A DNA stretch of 64,000 nt, taken from assembly GCF_000974485.1 (NCBI RefSeq), contig NZ_BBOM01000009.1, positions 62,001 to 126,000 on the forward strand. The letters are read 5' to 3'. Within the stretch, counting starts at the first letter, position 1; every line of letters starts with the position of its first letter. Made by a program: the position numbers and the translations under genes. Shown one piece after another: positions 43,357-50,246 of this stretch. This stretch comes from Streptomyces sp. NBRC 109706 (GTDB lineage: Bacteria; Actinomycetota; Actinomycetes; Streptomycetales; Streptomycetaceae). Below the pieces are notes generated by a model. It saw only the letters and a list, made by a program, of their open reading frames with translations, was not told where the DNA came from and did no database searches.

Positions 43357-43510
43357 GGTGTTCCTCAGCAATGGCCCGGGTGAAAACTAGGGACTCGCGT
43401 AAGGACAGCGCGTCGCTCAATGCCACATCGTAGGCCGTGCGGCACTTGGCCAACTCGGCGTCGGGTGGAGATCTGCTGAACGACCATGACTGGTTCTCCT
43501 CGCTGAACTA
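43346..43510 (-). pseudogene. Broken C-terminal end of an HTH (Scr1/DUF5753-like) regulator gene
   Basis: One frame reads 53 codons from after an in-frame TAG (43508-43510) to a TGA at 43346-43348, which overlaps the DUF397 start in the way normal HTH-DUF397 operons do. The readable part includes PDAELAKCRTAYDVALSDAL and SLRESLVFTRAIAEEH, which fits the ALS-x-x-ES helical ending of Scr1/DUF5753 regulators. No HTH or start codon exists upstream. The region therefore looks like a 5'-truncated regulator whose DUF397 partner survives. Confidence 0.45.
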
Positions 43511-43596
43511 CCGCCGGTTCCCGCGGTCGGCGTAACGTTCGCGGCGGCGCTCGGTGACCGGGTCGGCACGGTGCGGAAGCACCGTAACCTCTTTCC

Positions 43597-44553
43597 GTGT
43601 CCGTATCTCGCCCGCATCGTGTCGCCGTCCTTGTGTTGGAGGGGGCGAAGCCGCTCGATGTCGGGATTCCCGCTCAGGTGTTCACGACCCGCGCCAGCAT
43701 GCCGTACCAGGTGCGGGTGTGTGGGGCGACGCCCGGTCTCGTGACCGGGGGTGACGGCCTCGCGTACCACGTCGAGCACGGTCTCGACGCCCTGGCCTGG
43801 GCCGATATCGTCTTCGTTCCCGGCTACCGGTTTCCGGACCGGGACGATCCGCCGCAGGCCGTACTCGACGCGCTGATCGGCGCCCATCGGCGGGGGGCGC
43901 GGCTGGCCGCGATCTCGACGGGGGCGTTCGCGCTCGCCGCCACCGGCCTGCTCGACGGGCGGCGCGCCACCACGCACTGGCACTACACACGGGCCCTGAT
44001 GGCCAGGCATCCACTCGTCCGGGTCGACGAGAACGTGCTGTTCGTCGACGAGGGCAGCGTGCTCACCTCGGCCGGTGCCGCGTCCGGTATCGATCTGTGT
44101 CTGCACATCCTGCGCGGCGACCTCGGGGTGGCCGCGTCCAACCACGCGGCGCGGCGGCTGGTCGCGGCCCCCTACCGCAGCGGCGGCCAGGCCCAGTACG
44201 TTCCGCGCAGCGTGCCCGAGCCGCTGGGCGAGCGGTTCGCGGCGACCCGCGAGTGGGCTCTGCACCGGCTCGGGGAGCCCCTGACCCTCGACACGCTGGC
44301 GCGGCAGGCGGGGGTCTCGCCACGCACGTTCTCCCGGCGCTTTGTCGAGGAGACCGGCTACACGCCCATGCAGTGGGTGATGCGGGCCCGTGTCGACATG
44401 GCCCGTGAGCTGCTGGAACGCTCGCAGCTGAGCGTCGAGCAGATCGCCGTCGACGTCGGGCTCGGGACCGGCGCGAATCTGCGTCTGCACTTCCAGCGCA
44501 TCCTCGGCACCACGCCCAGCGAGTACCGGCGCACCTTCACCCGGGGCGAGTAG
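43597..44553 (+). CDS. GlxA-type regulator (DJ-1/PfpI-like domain plus AraC HTH)
   Basis: 318 residues from the GTG at 43597. Residues about 7-165 form a class I glutamine-amidotransferase/DJ-1-like domain (VAVLVLEGAKPLDV, then the elbow LAAISTGAFALAATGLLDGR). The usual nucleophile cysteine in the CTGAF-type elbow is Ser here, so this domain is probably a ligand sensor, not an enzyme. Residues about 215-318 carry the two AraC helix-turn-helices: LTLDTLARQAGVSPRTFSRR and SVEQIAVDVGLGTGANLRLH, ending TPSEYRRTF. It lies 98 bases upstream of the GAPDH gene in the same direction, the likeliest target. Confidence 0.9.
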   Translation: MSVSRPHRVAVLVLEGAKPLDVGIPAQVFTTRASMPYQVRVCGATPGLVTGGDGLAYHVEHGLDALAWADIVFVPGYRFPDRDDPPQAVLDALIGAHRRGARLAAISTGAFALAATGLLDGRRATTHWHYTRALMARHPLVRVDENVLFVDEGSVLTSAGAASGIDLCLHILRGDLGVAASNHAARRLVAAPYRSGGQAQYVPRSVPEPLGERFAATREWALHRLGEPLTLDTLARQAGVSPRTFSRRFVEETGYTPMQWVMRARVDMARELLERSQLSVEQIAVDVGLGTGANLRLHFQRILGTTPSEYRRTFTRGE

Positions 44554-44651
44554 CCGTCCCTGGCGTGATCCTTTTGAACCGTGGCGATCCCGCCACTGTC
44601 AGCGACGCCCGGCAGGGGCGAGCCTGGGGTGGAAGGGAAGGGACACCAATC

Positions 44652-45650
44652 ATGACTCGTATCGCCATCAACGGATTCGGCCGCATCGGACGCAATGTGC
44701 TGCGCGCGCTGCTGGAGCGCGACAGCGCCCTGGAGATCGTCGCCGTCAACGATCTGACGGAGCCGACCGCTCTTGCCAGGCTGCTCGCCTACGACAGCAC
44801 GGCCGGTCGGCTCGGGCGGCCGGTGACCGTCGACGGGGACGTCATCGCCGTGGACGGCCGTCGGATCACGGTGCTGGCCGAGCGCGAACCGGCGCGGCTG
44901 CCGTGGGCCGAGCTGGGCGTGGACATCGTGCTGGAGGCCACCGGCCGCTTCACCTCGGCCGAGGCCGCGCGGGCCCATCTCGCCGCGGGCGCGCGGAAGG
45001 TTCTGGTCAGCGCGCCGTCGGACGGCGCGGATGTGACGCTCGCGTTCGGGGTCAACACCGACGCCTACGATCCGGCCGCGCACACCATCGTCTCCAACGC
45101 CTCCTGCACCACCAACGCGCTGGCGCCGCTGGCCGCCGTCCTCGACGAACTCGCCGATATCGAGCACGGGTTCATGACCACGGTGCACGCCTACACGCAG
45201 GAGCAGAACCTGCAGGACGGTCCGCACCGCGACCCTCGTCGGGCCAGGGCCGCCGGCGTCAATATCGTGCCGACCACGACGGGCGCCGCCAAGGCGATCG
45301 GCCGGGTGCTGCCGAACCTCGACGGGAAGCTGTCGGGCGATTCGATCCGCGTCCCGGTGCCGGTGGGCTCGATCGTCGAACTGAACACGACGGTGGCCCG
45401 CGAGGTGACGCGCGACGAGGTGCTGGCCGCCTACCGCACGGCCGCCGCCGGGCCGCTCGCCGGCGTCCTGGAGTACTCGGACGATCCGCTCGTGTCGTCC
45501 GACATCACGGGCAACCCCGCGTCGGCGATCTTCGACTCCGCCCTCACCCGCGTCGACGGCCGCCGTATCAAGGTGGTCGCCTGGTACGACAACGAATGGG
45601 GCTTCTCCCACCGGGTGATCGACACGCTCGAACTACTCGCCACCACCTGA
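44652..45650 (+). CDS. gap: Glyceraldehyde-3-phosphate dehydrogenase, type I
   Basis: 332 residues, ATG at 44652 with GGAAGGGAAGG upstream. N-terminal Rossmann domain TRIAINGFGRIGRNVLRALL with VNDLTEP (Asp34 favouring NAD). The catalytic Cys152 is in SNASCTTNALAP and His179 in TTVHAYTQEQ; the S-loop is normal, and WYDNEWGFSHRVID closes the protein. The position just behind a GlxA-type regulator, away from pgk/tpi, marks it as an accessory copy rather than the glycolytic one. Such copies in Streptomyces can be stress-responsive, or can give resistance to GAPDH-inhibiting metabolites such as pentalenolactone; nothing here proves that. Confidence 0.94.
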   Translation: MTRIAINGFGRIGRNVLRALLERDSALEIVAVNDLTEPTALARLLAYDSTAGRLGRPVTVDGDVIAVDGRRITVLAEREPARLPWAELGVDIVLEATGRFTSAEAARAHLAAGARKVLVSAPSDGADVTLAFGVNTDAYDPAAHTIVSNASCTTNALAPLAAVLDELADIEHGFMTTVHAYTQEQNLQDGPHRDPRRARAAGVNIVPTTTGAAKAIGRVLPNLDGKLSGDSIRVPVPVGSIVELNTTVAREVTRDEVLAAYRTAAAGPLAGVLEYSDDPLVSSDITGNPASAIFDSALTRVDGRRIKVVAWYDNEWGFSHRVIDTLELLATT

Positions 45651-45673
45651 CCGAACACGGCCGCGGCCCGCGC

Positions 45674-46588
45674 TCAGCCAGCCCGCTTCGCCCGGACCTC
45701 TTCGGCCCGTCGTACCAGGAGGCCGTGGAGGTCGCGGGCCGCTCGGGGGACCAGTCCTGGTTGGCGGCGTTGGAGGACGAGGAGGACTTCGGGGGTGTCG
45801 GCGGCGAGCGGGCGCCAGGTGATCGCGCCATGGCGTTCCAGCGGGTCGCCGCGCACGCTGAAGTCGGGGAGGACGGTGGCGCCCAGGCCCTCGGCGACCA
45901 TCAGCTTGCCCATCTCCGCGCCGTCCGTCGAGTAGGAGAACGACGGGGAGCGGCCGCCGAGCAGGCGGTGGACATATCGGTGCATCACATAGCCGGCGCG
46001 CATCACGATCAGCGGCTCGGTGAGCAGGTCGGCGGCCGTTATCCGGTCCAGACGGGCCAGTTCGCTGTCCGGGCGGACGCAGACCACCGGGCGGCCCCGG
46101 AGGAGTTCGACGGTCTCGAAGGACGGCGGCGGATCGTCGCCCGCCAGCTGGTTGACCAGGCCGAGATCGAAGCCACCCTCCAGCAACCCCCGGTGGATCT
46201 CGTCCTGTTGGGCGCCGACCACCTCGACCTGGGTGGTGGGGTGGCTCGCGCGGAACTCGCGGACGGTGGGGATGAGCAGCGGCACCGTCGCGGTGTTGAC
46301 GGTGCCGAGGCGGACCATGCCGCCGGCGCGCTGCTCGTCGCCGGCCGCGCGCCGCAGCCGGTCGACCGCCTCGATCACCTCGATGATGTGGGGCAGCAGC
46401 TCCCGGCCCTCGTCGCTGATGGTGGCGCCGGAGCGTTTGCGCTCCAACAGGTCGAGGCCCAGCTCGCGTTCGAGGTTGCGCACGCTTTCGCTCAGCGCCG
46501 GTTGGGAGAGGTGCAGTTCCTCGGCGGCCCGGCGGAGCGAACCAAGACGGGTGACTGCCGCGATGTACTCAAGCTGTTCGGTCCGCAC
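45674..46588 (-). CDS. LysR-family transcription regulator
   Basis: 304 residues from the GTG at 46588, chosen because VRTEQLEYIAAVTRLGSL is the normal LysR N-terminus; no clear ribosome site precedes it, so the mRNA may be nearly leaderless. HTH: SLRRAAEELHLSQPALSESVRNLERELGLDLL split over residues about 18-50, then SGATISDEGREL. The effector domain starts near MVRLGTVNTATVPLL and includes VEVVGAQQDEIHRGLLEGGF. It converges on the GAPDH gene (23 bases apart) and diverges from the sulfur operon leader, 205 bases away. It may control the sulfur operon (inference by position). Confidence 0.9.
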   Translation of the reverse strand: MRTEQLEYIAAVTRLGSLRRAAEELHLSQPALSESVRNLERELGLDLLERKRSGATISDEGRELLPHIIEVIEAVDRLRRAAGDEQRAGGMVRLGTVNTATVPLLIPTVREFRASHPTTQVEVVGAQQDEIHRGLLEGGFDLGLVNQLAGDDPPPSFETVELLRGRPVVCVRPDSELARLDRITAADLLTEPLIVMRAGYVMHRYVHRLLGGRSPSFSYSTDGAEMGKLMVAEGLGATVLPDFSVRGDPLERHGAITWRPLAADTPEVLLVLQRRQPGLVPRAARDLHGLLVRRAEEVRAKRAG

Positions 46589-46756
46589 CCAGGAAGAATG
46601 CCCGGCGGCGGCGTTCGGTGCAAGGGTTCCCCTATCACGCCCTCGTGGATGCCGTCTCGCTTTTCCCAAGCCCCAGCGGGTAATCTCGTAAGTGCGGCCA
46701 CGATATTTACCAAGTGCCGCACCAGGTCCGGGATGTGAGACACATCAGGACTTCTC

Positions 46757-46786
46757 TTGACCGGCTGTGACATCTCCTGGTTGGAT
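46757..46786 (+). promoter_or_regulatory. Candidate promoter for the sulfur operon leader
   Basis: TTGACC at 46757-46762 and TTGGAT at 46781-46786 with an 18-base spacer. Transcription would start just before the leader peptide ATG at 46794. The -10 match is weak. Confidence 0.4.
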
Positions 46787-46793
46787 CGGTGAA

Positions 46794-46868
46794 ATGAAGC
46801 GACAGGACCTCACGCGGCGACGCCACGTCGACCTCGCGCGCGTTTCCAGCTCCGCCTGTTGCTGTTAG
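46794..46868 (+). CDS. Cysteine-rich leader peptide (putative attenuator of the sulfur operon)
   Basis: A 24-codon ORF from ATG 46794 to TAG 46866-46868, encoding a basic peptide that contains RRHVDLARVSSSACCC at its end. The RRHVDL-x-RVSS core is the signature of small leader peptides that precede sulfur-assimilation genes in many actinobacteria, and the three final codons TGT-TGC-TGT are all Cys. Ribosome stalling on scarce Cys-tRNA would report low cysteine to the downstream genes. About 400 bases separate it from the first enzyme gene, ample room for alternative RNA structures. Confidence 0.85.
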   Translation: MKRQDLTRRRHVDLARVSSSACCC

Positions 46869-47272
46869 TCACCGCCGGATCCACCGCCGCCGCGCCCTTG
46901 GGGCCCCGGCCCGTCACTCCCGGTGACCCCCGCTCTCCTCGGCCGAATGCCGCGCACCGCCGCCGCGACCGTTGACCGCTGAACGTTGAACGCTGCACGG
47001 CAAAGGCAGTTCGTCCGATTTCCCTGGGATATTCGATCCCGCGCCGCTCCCCTGTTTCGGCATTCCCGAAAACCGGTGTTCCAGAAACGGGTGGAGAACT
47101 TCGTCACGCGCGTACCTCCCTTCCCTCTCTTCCCCTCTCTCCCCCCTCTTCCCTTTTCCCTCTTCTCTCTCGTCGGTCGACCTGCCGGCGGGTGGCCTTT
47201 CGACGCCATTCGCGCCGGACCCCGTCGTCCGCCGTACTCCCCACCCCGCTCACCGGACCCGAAAGGACCGTC
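46869..47272 (+). promoter_or_regulatory. Attenuator-like leader RNA region of the sulfur operon (404 bases)
   Basis: Non-coding stretch between the Cys leader peptide and the FMN reductase. It contains GC-rich self-complementary segments (ggggcccc near 46899; gtcac-tcccg-gtgac at 46913-46927), the direct repeat GTTGA(c/a)CGCTG at 46971 and 46985, and an uninterrupted 57-base pyrimidine tract at 47115-47171. Actual terminator/antiterminator pairing needs RNA folding to confirm. Confidence 0.5.
47115..47171. repeat. 57-base homopyrimidine tract
   Basis: An unbroken run of C and T on the plus strand (cctccc...ctctctc) about 100 bases before the FMN reductase start. Rare in genomes of this composition. 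Such tracts can form triplex DNA or act as C-rich unstructured RNA, for example a rut-like Rho loading segment. Confidence 0.8.
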
Positions 47273-47842
47273 ATGTCAACGGTGTTGTCCGTCTCCGGAA
47301 GCCCCTCACCGACCTCCCGCACCGGGCGGCTGCTGCGTCATCTGGACGCGCGGCTCACCGCCAGGGGACACCGGGTGATACCCCTGGACGTCCGCACCAT
47401 CCCGGCCGACGCGCTGCTGGGCGCCGACTTCCGGCATCCGGCGATCGTCGAGGCCACCGAACTGTTCGCGCGGGCGGACGGCGTGGTGGTCGGCACCCCC
47501 GTCTACAAGGCGGCCTACTCGGGGCTGTTGAAGTCCCTGCTCGACCTGCTGCCGCAGTACGCGCTCACCGACAAGGCGGTGCTGCCGCTGGCCACCGGCG
47601 GCACCACGGCGCATGTGCTGGCCATCGACTACGCCCTGCGCCCGGTGCTCAGCTCGATGGGCGCCTCCCATATCCTGCCGGGCTGGTTCACCCTGGACAA
47701 GGACATCACGGTCACCGAGGACGGGACGGTGTCCGTCGCCGATGCCTCGGCCGAGGCGCTGGCCCAGGTCGTCGACGCGTTCTCCACCGCGCTGCACCAG
47801 CGGGCCGCCGCGTCGACGACGGTGCTGGCGGCGGCCGGATGA
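47273..47842 (+). CDS. ssuE: NADPH-dependent FMN reductase, SsuE-like
   Basis: 189 residues from the ATG at 47273, six bases after GAAAGGA. Flavodoxin-like fold: LSVSGSPSPTSRTGRLL near the start is the FMN phosphate loop, and VVVGTPVYKAAYSGLLKSLL is the SsuE/MsuE-type motif. It supplies FMNH2 to the flavin-dependent monooxygenases encoded in the same operon, which release sulfite from sulfonates. It is the first structural gene behind the Cys leader peptide; its stop overlaps the next start (ATGA). The last 20 residues are Ala-rich and variable. Confidence 0.92.
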   Translation: MSTVLSVSGSPSPTSRTGRLLRHLDARLTARGHRVIPLDVRTIPADALLGADFRHPAIVEATELFARADGVVVGTPVYKAAYSGLLKSLLDLLPQYALTDKAVLPLATGGTTAHVLAIDYALRPVLSSMGASHILPGWFTLDKDITVTEDGTVSVADASAEALAQVVDAFSTALHQRAAASTTVLAAAG

Positions 47843-49026
47843 GCGCCGCCCGGGTGATCGCGGACGACGCGGAGGCGCTGGCGGTCGCCGCCGAGCTGGC
47901 CGCCGAGTTCCGCAAGGGGGCGGCCCGCCGGGACGCCGAACGGGAGCTGCCGCGCGCCGAGTTGGACCGGCTGTCGGCGTCCGGACTGCTGGCCGTCACG
48001 GTGCCGGCCGCGCAGGGCGGCGCCGATGTCCGTCAGGAGACCCTGGCGGAGATCGTACGGCTGCTGGCCTCGGCGGATGGCAGCCTGGCGCAGATTCCGC
48101 AGAGCCACTTCGTGTACCTCAATGTGCTGCGGGCCCAGGGCACCGAGGCCCAGCAGGCGTTCTTCTTCGGCGAGGTGCTGGCGGGTCGGCGGCTGGGCAA
48201 CGCGCAGTCGGAGGCGGGCACCAGACACGTCCAGGACATCCGCACCCGGCTGGTGGAACAGCCCGACGGATCCTGGGAGTTGACCGGTCTCAAGCACTAT
48301 GCCACCGGTGCGCTCTTCGCCGACTGGATCCCCGTGCTGGCCAGGGGCGCGGACGACGCGCTGCAGGTGGCCTATGTGCCGCGCGACGCCCCCGGGTTGA
48401 CCGTGGTGGACGACTGGGACGGGCTTGGCCAGCGCACCACCGCCAGCGGCAGCGTCCGGCTGGACGGGGTACGGGTGCCGGCGGATCGGATCGTGCCGCA
48501 CCATCTGACCTTCACCGGGCCCCAACTGCACGGCGCGGTCGCCCAGTTGCTGCATGCCGCGATCGACGCCGGGCTCGCGGCCGGGGCACTGGCCGAGGCG
48601 GTGGAGTTCGTCCGCACCAAGAGCCGGCCGTGGTTCGAGAGCGGCTTCGAGGCGGCGAGCGACGATCCCCTGCTGATCCAGCGGTTCGGCGAGTTGGCGA
48701 TCGAGGTGCGCTCCGCCGAGGCGCTGCTGGTGGAGGCGGCGCGCGCGGTGGACCGGGCCCGCGTCGACCTGACGGACGAGACGGCGGGCGCCGCCTCGAT
48801 CGCGGTGGCGGCAGCGAAGGTGGTCACCGGGCGGGCCGCCGTCGAGGTGGGCGGCGCGCTCTTCGAAGTGGCCGGCACCCGTTCGGCGTTGGCGAGTCTC
48901 AATCTGCACCGGCACTGGCGGGACGCCCGCACCCACACCCTGCACGATCCGGCGCGCTGGAAGGTGCAGCACATCGGCCGTCAGCTGCTCAACGGCACCC
49001 CGCCGCCTCGTCACGGGCTGCTCTGA
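47839..49026 (+). CDS. SfnB-type acyl-CoA-dehydrogenase-fold sulfur acquisition flavoprotein
   Basis: 395 residues, ATGA overlap with the FMN reductase gene. N-terminal helical domain (AELAAEFRKGAARRDAEREL, LSASGLLAVTVPAAQGGA), central beta domain (GNAQSEAGTRHVQDIRTRLV, WELTGLKHYATGALFADWI) and C-terminal helices (FEVAGTRSALASLNLHRHWR) match acyl-CoA dehydrogenase-like proteins linked to sulfone and sulfonate use (SfnB/DszC group). It is probably a flavin-dependent monooxygenase or oxidase using FMNH2 from the neighbouring reductase to attack an organosulfur compound. The HRHWRDARTHTLHDP text near the end is shared with DszC-type monooxygenases. Gene and fold are secure; substrate is not known. 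Confidence 0.88.
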   Translation: MSAARVIADDAEALAVAAELAAEFRKGAARRDAERELPRAELDRLSASGLLAVTVPAAQGGADVRQETLAEIVRLLASADGSLAQIPQSHFVYLNVLRAQGTEAQQAFFFGEVLAGRRLGNAQSEAGTRHVQDIRTRLVEQPDGSWELTGLKHYATGALFADWIPVLARGADDALQVAYVPRDAPGLTVVDDWDGLGQRTTASGSVRLDGVRVPADRIVPHHLTFTGPQLHGAVAQLLHAAIDAGLAAGALAEAVEFVRTKSRPWFESGFEAASDDPLLIQRFGELAIEVRSAEALLVEAARAVDRARVDLTDETAGAASIAVAAAKVVTGRAAVEVGGALFEVAGTRSALASLNLHRHWRDARTHTLHDPARWKVQHIGRQLLNGTPPPRHGLL

Positions 49027-49085
49027 GCCTCGCGCCATGCCCTGGCGCTCATCGACCGTGCATGTGTTTCAAGGAGTAACCCCCC

Positions 49086-50246
49086 ATGAGTCTGACCTTT
49101 CACTGGTTCCTGCCCACCAACGGCGACAGCCGCCATGTGGTCGGCGGCGGCCATGGCACGCCGGCGACCAGCGCCGGCGGTGACCGACCACCGACCGTCG
49201 GATATCTGACGCAGATCGCCCGCGCCGCCGAACAGGTGGGCTTTGTCGCCGCGTTGACGCCCACCGGGGCCTGGTGCGAGGACGCCTGGCTGACCACCGC
49301 GATGATCAGCCAGCAGACCGAGCATCTGAAGTTTCTGGTGGCCTTCCGGCCCGGCTTCGTCTCGCCGACGCTGGCCGCCCAGATGGCCTCCACCTATCAG
49401 AGGCAGACCGAGGGGCGGCTGCTGCTGAACGTGGTCACCGGCGGGGAGAGCCATGAGCAGCGGGCCTATGGCGACCGACTGGACAAGGATGCCCGCTATG
49501 CGCGCACCGACGAGTTCCTGAGCATTGTCCGTGCCCTGTGGGAGGGCAGGACGGTCGACCACCGGGGCGCGCATCTCCAGGTGGAGCAGGCCGTGCTGCA
49601 CCGCTTGCCGGACCCGATACCCGAGGTGTACTTCGGCGGCTCGTCCCAGGCCGCCGGGCCGGTGGCGGCGCGGCACTCGGATGTCTATCTCACCTGGGGC
49701 GAACCCCCCGCCCAGGTCGCCGAGAAGATCGGCTGGATCCGTCGGCTCGCCGAGGCGGAGGGCCGCACCGTCCGCTTCGGGATCCGGCTGCATGTGATCA
49801 CCCGCGACACCTCGGCGAGCGCCTGGGCCGAGGCCCAGCGGCTGCTGGCCGGCTTCGACGCGGACACCGTCCGGGCCGTCCAACAGGGCCTGGGCAAGAG
49901 CGAGTCGGAGGGACAGAAGCGGATGCTGGCCCTGCACGGCGGGACCAGGGACAGCCTGGAGATCCACCCCGGCCTGTGGGCCGGCATCGGCCTGGTGCGC
50001 GGCGGCGCCGGCACCGCGCTGGTGGGCAGCCATGCGGAGGTCGCCGCGCTGATCAAGGAGTACCGGGCCGTCGGCATCGAGGAGTTCGTGCTCTCCGGCT
50101 ACCCGCATCTGGAGGAGGCGTACTGGTTCGGCGAGGGCGTGCTGCCGCTGCTGGCCGCCGAGGGGCTGTGGAGCCACCCCAGGGCCGCCGCCGGTTCCGC
50201 GCCGACCACCGTCACCCCGTTCACCTCGCCCGCCGCCGCGTCATGA
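49086..50246 (+). CDS. ssuD: Alkanesulfonate monooxygenase, SsuD-like (LLM class)
   Basis: 386 residues, ATG at 49086 with AAGGAG upstream. FMNH2-dependent luciferase-like TIM barrel that cleaves C-S bonds of alkanesulfonates to an aldehyde and sulfite. Seen motifs are FHWFLPTNGDSRHV at the start (active-site His), GAWCEDAWL (the SsuD Cys-Glu motif), FRPGFVSPTLAAQMA, LLLNVVTGGE and GLGKSESEGQKRML, which is close to the mobile loop of SsuD. C-terminal SGYPHLEEAYWFGEGVLPLL is also typical. About 60 bases separate it from the SfnB-like gene, the only gap in an otherwise overlapping operon. Confidence 0.94.
   Translation: MSLTFHWFLPTNGDSRHVVGGGHGTPATSAGGDRPPTVGYLTQIARAAEQVGFVAALTPTGAWCEDAWLTTAMISQQTEHLKFLVAFRPGFVSPTLAAQMASTYQRQTEGRLLLNVVTGGESHEQRAYGDRLDKDARYARTDEFLSIVRALWEGRTVDHRGAHLQVEQAVLHRLPDPIPEVYFGGSSQAAGPVAARHSDVYLTWGEPPAQVAEKIGWIRRLAEAEGRTVRFGIRLHVITRDTSASAWAEAQRLLAGFDADTVRAVQQGLGKSESEGQKRMLALHGGTRDSLEIHPGLWAGIGLVRGGAGTALVGSHAEVAALIKEYRAVGIEEFVLSGYPHLEEAYWFGEGVLPLLAAEGLWSHPRAAAGSAPTTVTPFTSPAAAS

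Noticed and set aside
46600..47272. Several short frames in the sulfur leader region, other than the Cys leader peptide
   Set aside because: They lack ribosome sites and consist of Arg/Pro/Ser shadows; one merely translates the pyrimidine tract.
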